NCBI GenBank assembly: GCA_949284615.1
Contig: CASDWL010000073.1
Coordinates: forward strand, 1-7,359
Source: an uncultured Mycoplasma sp.
GTDB lineage: Bacteria; Bacillota_I; Bacilli_A; Mycoplasmatales; Metamycoplasmataceae
DNA length: 7,359 bases
Direction: 5' to 3'
Below are positions 1-7,340 of the stretch, in pieces. The number at the start of each line of letters is the position of its first letter. Within the stretch, counting starts at the first letter, position 1. The notes beneath the pieces are model-generated. The model ran no database searches and was not told the DNA's origin. It saw only the letters and a list, made by a program, of their open reading frames with translations. A program made the position numbers and the translations under genes.

Positions 1-676
1 ATTGTTCTAATTTATTTTTTAAAATATTTTTTAATAATACTTTTTGTTTGCTATTAGCTTTAGCAAGATCTTCAATTTTTTGAATTCCTATTGATTTTAA
101 TTTAACTGATAAAGATTTTCCAATCCCAATATATTTATCTATAGATAATGGCCAAATATTATTCGGAATATCTTGTCTAGAAGTAATTGTAATGCCATTG
201 GGTTTATTTAATTCAGTAGAAATTTTTGCTAAAAATTTATTGTATGAAATTCCTATAGATACACTAATATTTCATTTTTTTAAAATTTTATTTTGGATTT
301 CTAATGCAAGCATTTTTGGACTTTGATATTTATCTATTAAATGTGAAACATCTAAATATCATTCATCTATTGATCCAACCTCGATTTTTAATGTATAACT
401 TTTTAAAAAGTTATAAATTTTTTTAGAAAATTTTTCATATAAATTATGATTTGGTTCAATAACTATAATATCAGGACAAATTTTTTTAACTTTATATAAT
501 TTCATGGGCACATTAGCCCCTTTTTCTTTTGCAGAATAAGATAAAGCACAAACAATAGATTTAGAATTTTTTTTAGATATTGCTACATCTTTATTTTTTA
601 TTTCTGGTCTTAATCAAGTTTCTACAGCAACAAAAAATGAATCTACATCAATATGAAATATAACTTTATTTTTCAT
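1..676 (-). CDS. dinB: DNA polymerase IV (Y-family translesion polymerase), partial, C-terminus beyond left edge
   Basis: Y-family polymerase that copies past damaged template bases at low fidelity. About 225 residues are present out of the roughly 350-400 usual for the family; the C-terminal little-finger domain lies off the window. Seen in order: the first acidic motif HIDVDSFFVAVE (residues 8-19), with metal-binding Asp10 and a probable steric-gate Phe15; a fingers segment, SYSAKEKG (46-53); the catalytic motif SIDEWYLD (102-109), supplying Asp104 and Glu105; the palm signature NKFLAKIS with NKPNG; and a thumb helix-hairpin-helix stretch, IGIGKSLSVKLKSIG. Trp106 follows the catalytic Glu where many homologs carry a small residue, and it is encoded by TGA. 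The start at 676 gives the expected N-terminus; no Shine-Dalgarno is visible. It sits 12 nt after rsmG as the last visible gene of the minus-strand operon. The family call is secure. DinB versus a UmuC-like branch is inferred from the NKFLAK and NKPNG motifs. Confidence 0.93.
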
Positions 677-688
677 CAATTAAATATT

Positions 689-1381
689 TTATAACTTATT
701 TTTAACTATTTCACTTCATTTTCTAGGGATATCACAAGGCGTTTTTTTAGTTTTTGTATAATAAACTATATTGTGTTCTTTTCCATCATTTAATTCAATA
801 TTTTTCACTTTTAAATTGTTAATATTTAATTTGTTTATTATTTGTCGAGATTCATCAATCTCTTGGTAAATATTTTTGGATTTCAAAAATATATATTGAC
901 AATTTATTTTTCCACATCTTGAAGATATTTCAATTAATTTTCTTAAATCTGTTACAGCTCTTGCACAAACAATATCAAAACTTTCTTCTAAATTAGTTTC
1001 TTCAATTCTTTTATGAATAATGGTTAAATTTTTCATATTTAATTCTTCTTTGATCATGTTTAGAAATTTAACTCTTTTTAAAAGAGGTTCAGATATAGTT
1101 AATTTTATTTCATCATTTTTAAAGATATAAAATGGTATTGAAGGAAAACCCGCTCCTGCACCAATATCTAACATATTAATATTTTTAACATTTTGAGAAA
1201 TAAAATTGTTTAATAAATATATTGATTGATAAATACCATCTAATCATATACTTTCTTCATTAAATCCTGTTAAATTATAATTTTTATTTTCTTTCAAAAC
1301 AAAATCTACATATTTTTTAATTCTATTGTATATATCTTCATTATTAATATAATTAAAAGTTACTTCTTCTCATTTTTTCAT
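689..1381 (-). CDS. rsmG: 16S rRNA (guanine527-N7)-methyltransferase RsmG (GidB)
   Basis: Cytoplasmic SAM-dependent methyltransferase that makes m7G at position 527 (E. coli numbering) of 16S rRNA. At 230 residues it is close to the B. subtilis protein (239). The SAM-binding loop is LDIGAGAGFPSIP (71-83). Further family features are an N-terminal NYNLTG segment (about 34-39), the central FDIVCARAV stretch that follows the SAM fold, and a basic C-terminal PRKWSEIVKNK tail. In-frame TGA codons encode Trp at residues 3, 46 and near the C-terminus, so a standard-code reading would break the gene into pieces and lose about 69 N-terminal and 9 C-terminal residues. The ATG at 1381 shares its A with the TAA of prs (TAATG), which fixes the start and suggests translational coupling. 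There is no separate Shine-Dalgarno. The identification is confident. Confidence 0.96.
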
Positions 1382-2361
1382 TATTTAATTTTATTATTTT
1401 CAAATAATTTTGACATAGATTCAGAATTTCAATCTACTTCAATAGCTTTTGAAATCATATTTTCTAAAGAAATTATCTTTATTTTTTTAGATTTAATATT
1501 TCTTACAGATGGCAATGAATCAGATATATATACCATATCTACTGAATTAGCATCTTCAAAGATATCAAATCCCTTTGAAAATAAACCATGTGTTGCAGCA
1601 ATATAAACTTTTTTTGCTCCTTTTTCTTTTAAATAATTAGCAGCTTTAATAATGGTTCCACCAGTATCTATGATATCATCATAGATTATACAATTCTTAT
1701 CTTTTACATCTCCTAGCAATCCTACTATTTCAGAAACATTAGGTCCTGTTCTTCTCTTATCAACAATTGCTATTTTAATTTCTTTTGCAATTAATTCTGA
1801 TAATCTTCTTGCTCTAACAGCTCCGCCATGATCTGGAGAAACAATAGTAAATTTCATTTTCTTTTCTTCTTTTAATAAAGAATTTGTTAAAGGATACATT
1901 CATCTTAAATCATCAACAGGTATATCATAAAAACCTTGAATTGAAGGATTGTGTAAATCAAAAGTGATTAATTTATTAACTCCAGATATCTCTAATAAAC
2001 GAGCAATTAATTTTGCTCCTATTGGTTCTCTTTGAGAAGCCTTACGATCTTGACGTGAATAACTCATATATGTTGAAATAACAACAATACTTGTTGCTGA
2101 AGCTCTTTTTAATGAATCTATAAAAAGAAGTAATTCAACTAAAGCATCATGAGAGCACAAACTACAAATAACATAAACTTTTTTATTTCTAACAGTTTCG
2201 CTAGATTTTACTAGCATTTCTCCATCTGAGAAAATAGTTTTATTAATTGGTGTTAATTTTATTTTTAAATTATCGGCTACTTTTTCAGCTAATTCCAATT
2301 GATTTCCTAAACCAAAAAGGACACTTTTTTCTTTATAATTTCTAAGTGACATAAATGACAT
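1381..2361 (-). CDS. prs: Ribose-phosphate pyrophosphokinase (PRPP synthetase)
   Basis: Makes 5-phosphoribosyl-1-pyrophosphate from ribose 5-phosphate and ATP, feeding nucleotide salvage and synthesis. The protein has 326 residues, against 317 in B. subtilis, and matches class I enzymes throughout. Visible motifs are FSDGEMLVK (44-52), the ATP-binding YSRQDRKASQREPIGAKL loop (101-118), the metal-binding FDLHNPSIQGFYDIPVD (134-150), VSPDHGGAVRARR (174-186), the catalytic DKRRTGPNVSE (201-211), the PRPP loop DDIIDTGGT (228-236) and ATHGLFS (256-262). TGA encodes Trp154 and Trp311; under the standard code the gene would look split in two, but this is one intact frame. The first ATG (2361) lacks a Shine-Dalgarno; a second ATG three codons on (2352) is an alternative start. 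It lies 9 nt after the unknown gene and overlaps rsmG by one base. The C-terminal tail beyond about 310 is specific to this protein and Asn/Lys-rich. Confidence 0.97.
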
Positions 2362-2370
2362 AAAATAATT

Positions 2371-3006
2371 TTAATCAAAAATCATAGCCTTTCTTTTTTG
2401 TTCTTGTTTTTCATTTCATTCATTGAATTTCACAAGAGTTTCATTTCATTTTGATTCTAATAATTCTTTAACATCTTTTAGATGATAATTATCAATTTTG
2501 ATAGCAATTTCTTTTGCTTTTTGTTCTACATCTTTTTCATAAATGTTGATTGGTGAGTGTTCAGCATAAATAATTGATGTTTTGATATAAAATTCTTTAA
2601 TTTTTTCTAACATTGTATATTTCACATTATTAGAAAATCAATATTCAAATTTAGCTCCATTTTTATACATTTGTTCAAATGAATTTAAATTAGAAATTAA
2701 AGACATGTAGTAATTAGTAATAAACATTAATTCAATTAATGTTCTTTCTCAAATATTTTCATAAAATTCATCTACTTCAGCAATTTCTTTGATTAATTTA
2801 ACTCTTTCATTATCATTCAAATAATTTAGATTGTTAAAAGTATTTAAATGAGAATAAGATGATTTGATTTTCATAATTTCATCATAAGAAATTCCTTTTC
2901 CTTGACTTCCATCAATTTCAAAATTCCCCTCATTTTTTTTGTTATCACTAATTACAACACCTTTTTGGATTTCTTCTCCATTAACATTTTTAATAATATA
3001 TGGCAT
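2371..3006 (-). CDS. Unrecognised 211-residue protein, first gene of the prs operon
   Basis: I do not recognise the family. The frame is open for 211 codons and contains four Trp, all TGA (residues 86, 123, 187, 197). The start is well supported: a good Shine-Dalgarno (AAAAGGAG) lies 4 nt upstream of the ATG, and a promoter sits about 30 nt further up. The N-terminal third (about 1-45) is polar and Gly/Asn-rich with likely beta character. The rest looks helical, with hydrophobic residues spaced as in amphipathic helices (about 64-145), and ends in a charged segment rich in Lys and Glu (160-207). No signal peptide, lipobox, membrane segment, cysteine cluster, P-loop or nuclease motif is visible, so it is probably cytoplasmic. 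Its place 9 nt before prs indicates co-expression with prs, rsmG and dinB but does not reveal its role. It is real by length, ribosome site and operon fit; its function is unknown. Confidence 0.88.
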
Positions 3007-3010
3007 ATTT

Positions 3011-3016
3011 CTCCTT
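3011..3016 (-). promoter_or_regulatory. Strong Shine-Dalgarno of the 211-residue protein
   Basis: AAGGAG on the minus strand, followed by four bases and then the ATG at 3006. It is the only clear Shine-Dalgarno among the eight genes here and it decides the start of the unknown protein. Confidence 0.85.
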
Positions 3017-3064
3017 TTGATTACTACAATTTATTAAAATTATATTATATAAGCAATCTATATT
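3017..3064 (+). promoter_or_regulatory. Probable promoter region of prfA-prmC, exact boxes uncertain
   Basis: A plus-strand promoter must lie in this 80-bp divergent gap or read in from outside. Candidates are TTGATT (3017-3022) with TATATT 18 bp on (3041-3046), or TTACTA (3021-3026) with TATTAT 16 bp on (3043-3048); TATATT at 3059-3064 is another possible -10. The candidates overlap the minus-strand promoter, so the two directions may compete for RNA polymerase. The boxes cannot be decided from sequence alone. Confidence 0.35.
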
Positions 3065-3068
3065 GTAA
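3039..3068 (-). promoter_or_regulatory. Probable sigma-A promoter of the unknown gene-prs-rsmG-dinB operon
   Basis: On the minus strand a TTACAA -35-like hexamer (3068-3063) lies 18 bp before a perfect TATAAT -10 (3044-3039). Transcription would begin near 3032, giving a leader of about 25 nt that contains the Shine-Dalgarno. A second overlapping TATAAT is offset by 5 bp. Such hexamers arise by chance in AT-rich DNA, but position and spacing both fit. Confidence 0.55.
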
Positions 3069-3086
3069 TTTAGTAAAATATTTTAC

Positions 3087-4166
3087 ATGGAAAAAGGATT
3101 AGAAGATTCTCTCTGAGAAATTAAGAAAAAACATGAAGAAATATTAGAAAATCTTAAAAAAGATGATGTTTTATCTAATATTAAACAATATACAAAATTA
3201 ACAAAAGAAGCTAATAATATTAAAAATATAGTAATAGCTTTTGATCAATATTTAAATTTAAAGAAAAATATCAATGAATCTAAAATTCTTTTAAATGAAA
3301 AAGATGAAGAAATAATTATGATGGCAAAAACAGAAATTGCTAATAGTGAAAAATCTCTAGAGAAATTAGAACAAGAATTGAAATTATTGTTATTGCCAAA
3401 AGATGAAAATGATGATAAAGACGTTATTATTGAAATTCGGGGAGCTGCTGGCGGTGATGAAGCTAACATATTTGCAGGAGATCTTTACAAAATATATTCT
3501 AAATATGCTGAAAGTAACAAATGAAAAACTAAAATTATAGATTCTTCAAGTGCAAATAGTGGAGGATATTCTTTGATAATATTTTCTATTCAAGGTGAAA
3601 ATGTATATTCAAAGTTAAAATTTGAATCTGGAGTTCATCGAGTTCAAAGAGTTCCCACAACAGAAACTCAAGGGAGAATTCATACATCTACAGCTACTGT
3701 AACAGTATTACCTGAAATAGATGAAAATGTTGAAATAGAAATTAAAGATTCTGATTTAAAAATAGATACTTTTAGATCATCAGGAGCTGGAGGTCAATCT
3801 GTAAATACAACTGATTCAGCTGTTAGAATTACTCATATTCCTTCAGGTATTGTTTCTTCATCGCAAGAAGGAAGAAGTCAGATTGCAAATCGTGAACTTG
3901 CTTTAAAGTTGTTGAAAATTAAACTTTATGATTTGGAAAGAAAAAAAATTAAAGAACAAGAAAGTTCTTTTAGAAAATTAGCAGGATCAGGAGCAAGAAG
4001 TGAAAAAATAAGAACATATAATTATCCACAAGATCGTGTAACAGATCATAGAATAGGTTATTCTTGCTCATTAAAAAGTGTGATTGAAGGAAAAATAGAA
4101 AATATTATAGAAGCTTTATTAGCTGAAGAGCAAGCTGAAAAAATTAAAGAAGCAGGACTTGTATAA
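3087..4166 (+). CDS. prfA: Peptide chain release factor 1 (RF1)
   Basis: Class I release factor that reads UAA and UAG at the ribosomal A site and triggers peptidyl-tRNA hydrolysis. At 359 residues it is full length (356-360 is usual). Seen: a helical N-terminal domain (about 1-100); [19 protein letters not shown] (116-134); the decoding domain with [18 protein letters not shown] (184-201), where Pro190-Thr191-Thr192 is the PxT tripeptide that reads the stop codon; the catalytic GGQ (235-237) within [10 protein letters not shown]; and [20 protein letters not shown] (303-322). TGA encodes Trp10 and Trp146, so a standard-code reading would truncate the gene at both ends. The start at 3087 gives a family-like N-terminus; no Shine-Dalgarno precedes it. 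The prmC gene follows after 6 nt. In a cell where TGA is Trp, RF2 is normally absent, so this is expected to be the sole release factor; that part is inference. Confidence 0.98.
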
Positions 4167-4172
4167 ATATTA

Positions 4173-4892
4173 ATGATAAACAAAAAAAATAAAGAACTTT
4201 TATTATTAGAAAAAAGAAGATATGATTTGAAAGAATCTATTTCTTTTTTTGAAAGTTATAAGCTTTGAAGAAATTATCCAATTCAAAAAATTATTGGTTA
4301 TATTGAAATGGCTGATGTTCACATTAATTTAAGAAAAAAAGTTTTGATTCCAAGATATGAAACTGAAGAATTAATTTTACTAGCAATTAAATTAATAAAA
4401 AACAAAAAAAATTATTCAAGCATTCTGGATTTAGGGTGCGGATCAGGTTTTATTGGTATTGCTTTAAAAAAATATTTTCCAAATCTAGATATTATTCAAT
4501 CAGATATAAGTAAATCTGCTATAAAACAAACATTGATTAATATGAAAATTAACAATTTACAAAATCAAGTAATAAGATCAAATATGTTTGAGAAAATTAA
4601 TAAAAAATTTGATGTTATTATTTCTAATCCACCTTATTTAAGTTTAAACGAAAGAAAATATATAGAAAAATCTGTTTTAAAATATGAACCTAGAAAAGCA
4701 TTGTTTGCAAAAAATAATGGTTTATATTTTTATGATTTAATTGAAAACAATTTGCATAAACATTTAAATGATAATGGCTTAATTATTTTAGAAATAAATC
4801 CTATAAATGCTCAATGATTTATTGATAATAATTATTCTTTGGTAAAAGATATTAATGGAAAAGAAAGATTTGCTTACAAATTTTATAATTAA
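4173..4892 (+). CDS. prmC: Release factor glutamine-N5 methyltransferase PrmC (HemK), short mycoplasma form
   Basis: SAM-dependent enzyme that methylates the Gln of the GGQ motif in release factor, here Q237 of the upstream prfA product. The protein has 239 residues against about 280 in E. coli and B. subtilis; the shortfall is mainly in the N-terminal substrate-binding domain, leaving only about 35 residues before YPIQKIIGYIE (35-45). Conserved motifs are VLIPRYETEEL (57-67), the SAM loop ILDLGCGSGFIGIAL (84-98), the acidic D111 after strand 2, the diagnostic NPPY (152-155) and YEPRKALFA (171-179). TGA encodes Trp32 and Trp215. The ATG at 4173 lies 6 nt after the prfA stop with no Shine-Dalgarno at normal distance, so reinitiation after prfA is plausible. 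Its TAA overlaps the stop of the convergent yitT gene. The identification is firm. Confidence 0.96.
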
Positions 4893-5986
4893 TCTATTTT
4901 TGAATAGTCAAATCTACCATATATTTTTGATATAGGTGCAACTGAAATTCAGGCATCAGGAACATAATCTTTGATTTTTTTGGCAATATCATCTGATTCT
5001 AATAGCAATACAACTGATTCAATTGAATATATTGTCTTTTTATTATAACCACTTATTGATTCTACGATTTTGTATGGATGTCAAAAATTAATTGATTTAA
5101 AAAAGTCGGTTAACTCTTTTAAGTTTCTTGTATCTATTTTTAATCTTACTTTTTGATATTTAGGATAAATTAAATTTATTACAAATCCATTAAGCAAAAT
5201 GTATAAATATGTACCAAATGTTTGACAACCTAAAATATTATCAAATCCATTGATGTTTAAACTTATATTTGCTGGCATAAATTTTTTTGATAAATATAAA
5301 AATAATATCCCCATAGTTGCCATTAATGTACCTACTAATATTAAAAATGATCCTACAGGTTTTTTATATTTGTAAGAAATATAATAAGCAATTAAATCAG
5401 TTCCACCTGTTGAAGCTCCTAATTTTCATACAATAGCTGAAGAGGGCGAACAACATGCAACAGCTAAAATAACATAAACAAATACAGGTCAACCTGCATT
5501 TACATAATTAGTAGTACCATTATTTGCTGCTTGAACAACTCAACCATCTTCCATTATAACAATAACTTTTTGACTAATAAATTCTTCAACTGGTTGAACT
5601 CCAAAAATAAATCCAAATAAAGCATTGAAAAATAAGAAAATTAAGGTAGTAACAATAAAAGAACGTTTAATTTTTCTTCAATAAAAAACAATTAAAGGGA
5701 TATTAAGAGCAAGATATAAAATAGTTAAATAAGGTTTTAAAACTGTCAAAATATAAGCCATTGATACTGATATAGCTTCTACTCCATCTAAAACTGATCC
5801 GGCTTTCATCATAAAATGAACTTGTCCAAAAGAATAGAAAATAGAACAAACAACAATAATCAAAACTTTTTTTCAATTTTGAACTATATATTTAAAAAAA
5901 CCTTCATAATTTGTATCAAATCTTTTATTTAATTTTATTGAATCTGGTTTATTAATAATAGTTGTATTTTGATTGTTATTTTCCAT
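4889..5986 (-). CDS. YitT family multipass membrane protein, paralog 1 (365 residues)
   Basis: Integral membrane protein of the YitT family, built as an N-terminal membrane domain (DUF161/YitT_membrane type) plus a cytosolic C-terminal DUF2179-like domain. Function and substrate are not established for the family. Likely membrane segments lie at about 41-58, 72-100, 109-130, 165-188, 211-232 and 255-273. The loop LGASTGGTDLIAYYIS (189-204) is the family signature. The tail about 280-365 is soluble and ends in IYGRFDYSK, matching the V-YG-F ending of DUF2179 domains. Seven TGA codons encode Trp, including those in AGWP and DAWIS. Paralog 2 lies immediately upstream with the same domain order, and the C-terminal motifs are nearly identical. 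Start choice is open: ATG at 5986 gives 365 residues, while an in-frame ATG at 6007 inside the tandem repeat would add MIKFELS. Neither has a Shine-Dalgarno. The stop overlaps that of prmC. Confidence 0.9.
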
Positions 5987-5998
5987 AGATAATTCAAA

Positions 5999-6051
5999 TT
6001 TTATCATGAAATATAAGATATATTTTTTATCATGAAATATAAGATATATTT
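5999..6051. repeat. Perfect 26-bp tandem duplication with internal inverted repeat
   Basis: Two exact head-to-tail 26-bp copies (6000-6025 and 6026-6051, one extra matching base at 5999) fill most of the 70-bp gap between the yitT paralogs. Each copy contains AAATATA-AGA-TATATTT, a 17-bp inverted repeat with 7-bp arms (6009-6025 and 6035-6051). Each also carries, on the minus strand, an ATGATAAAA string. Possible roles are a duplicated operator or promoter of the downstream yitT gene, or weak tandem hairpins after the upstream one; a recent slippage duplication without function is also possible. The stems are all A/T and no U-run follows, so a strong terminator is unlikely. Confidence 0.9.
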
Positions 6052-6056
6052 GAAAA

Positions 6057-7295
6057 TTATTCTACTTTTGAATAATCAAATTTACCATATATTTTTTTAA
6101 CATCAACTTTTGATACCCAAGCTGTAGGATCAATTGTCTTAATTTTTTTAATTAAATCTTCAGCTTCAAGCACAAGAACAACAGTTTCAATTGAATAAAT
6201 ATTTTGTCCTGTTTTACCACTAGTTAAAGTATGAATTTTGTATGGGTGATTATAATGAATTTGTTTTAAAAAATTAGTAATTAATTCTAAATTAACTGTA
6301 TCAATTTTTATTATTTGTTTTTCATATTTTGGATAAATAGTATTAACTATTTTCCCATATAAAACAACATATAATGCTGATGATAAAGTTTGAAGACTAA
6401 ATAACGATTCAAATCCATTAATATTATTTTTAATACTATCTGGTGCAAATGATGAAAGTGATCATAGAACAATTAATGACACTGAAACAATTATTGCTCC
6501 AACAAGCATTGTTAAAGAACCAATTGATTTTCTTTTTTTAGTTGAATAATAATATGCAATAATATCTGTTCCACCTGTAGAACCCCCACATTTTCAAGAA
6601 ATTGCTCCTGCTACCCCTAATAATCCGACTGCTGCTAATGAATAGACAAATATTGGTCATCCTTTTTGTACACCTAATGTTTTCCCTTTGCTAATTGTAT
6701 TCAAAATAGATTCCACTGGACCACTTGATGCATTTGTATTCATTTGGTTTTCTAATCATCCAGTATAATCATATAAATTTACAGTCATCACATTATTAAT
6801 ACCTTTTTCACTTGCATACAAACTTTCATAATAATCTGTAGGAGGACAAAAAACTAAGACATATTGAGTTATTAATCAATCTAAACTCATTTCTTTTCCA
6901 TTTATTAATGTTCCAAAATCAAAACCTATAAAAAATCCAAAAATAGCATTTGTTAATAAAAATGTTAATGTTGCATATATGTACTGTTTTTTAACTTTTT
7001 TTCAAAATATCACTATTAATGGAACATTAAGTAAAAGATAAATAAAATTTAAATAAGGTTTAGTAACAGGCACTATCAAAGATATTGTCATAGAAATTGC
7101 AGACAATCCTGTTTGAATAGTAGCAGCTTTTGTTAATAATGAAGTAGAACCAAAAGCAAAAAAGAATGATGCAATAATCAATCAAAATAATTTTTTCTTA
7201 TTTGATTTGAAAAATTCTCAATATGTGATGTTGTTTTGATTTATCATATTGTTTTCTAGGTTTTTTAAACCTTCATTTTTAGAATTGACTTTCAT
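6057..7295 (-). CDS. YitT family multipass membrane protein, paralog 2 (412 residues)
   Basis: Second member of the YitT membrane family, sharing order and motifs with its neighbour: a polar N-terminus (about 1-33), membrane segments near 36-56, 64-96, 106-125, 213-233, 258-280 and 300-320, the family loop CGGSTGGTDIIAYYYS (236-251), then a cytosolic DUF2179-like tail (about 328-412) ending in IYGKFDYSK. It differs from paralog 1 mainly by a larger polar loop between the third and fourth segments (about 130-210), which accounts for most of the 47-residue length difference. Eight Trp are TGA and one (near 393) is TGG. The ATG at 7295 is taken as the start because the frame reaches it and a -10 box lies just upstream. 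ATG at 7247 or nearby is an alternative that removes the first 16 residues. There is no Shine-Dalgarno. It is probably co-transcribed with paralog 1. Family assignment is confident; function is unknown. Confidence 0.9.
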
Positions 7296-7311
7296 AAAAT
7301 CTATCTTATTA

Positions 7312-7340
7312 ATTATAAATTAATTGTTAAAAATATTTAA
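7312..7340 (-). promoter_or_regulatory. Candidate promoter of the yitT pair
   Basis: On the minus strand TTAAAT (7340-7335) is followed after 17 bp by a perfect TATAAT (7317-7312), which would start transcription about 10-15 nt before the ATG at 7295. Another TATAAT lies at 7350-7345, with its -35 off or near the window edge. The DNA is almost pure A/T, so chance matches are likely and the -35 is weak. Confidence 0.35.

Noticed and set aside
1429..2361. prs looks like two adjacent genes (about 1429-1899 and 1900-2361) or a pseudogene
   Set aside because: The break is a TGA codon read as Trp in this organism. The combined frame is a continuous full-length PRPP synthetase.
2902..3102. Plus-strand open frame of 66 codons across the divergent promoter gap
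   Set aside because: It runs opposite the well-supported 211-residue gene and over both promoters, and has a low-complexity composition.
3245..3469. Minus-strand open frame of 74 codons opposite prfA
   Set aside because: It is a shadow of the prfA N-terminal coding sequence; it is Ser/Phe-rich from the reversed A/T codons and resembles no protein.
3087..4166. Apparent truncations in prfA near 3116 and 3522
   Set aside because: Both are TGA codons in one frame, at residues 10 and 146. The 359-residue product is intact.
4400..4412. Poly-A run in prmC as a phase-variation tract
   Set aside because: A-runs of seven to eight are common throughout this AT-rich window and occur in housekeeping genes; nothing suggests switching.
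4894..4907. Small hairpin CTATT-TTTG-AATAG as a terminator for prmC
   Set aside because: The stem is five mostly A/T pairs with no U-run on either strand, and it coincides with codons for the conserved FDYSK tail of the yitT gene.
6009..6051. Repeat palindromes as an intrinsic terminator after yitT paralog 2
   Set aside because: All-A/T 7-bp stems without a following U-tract are too weak to call; recorded as a repeat instead.
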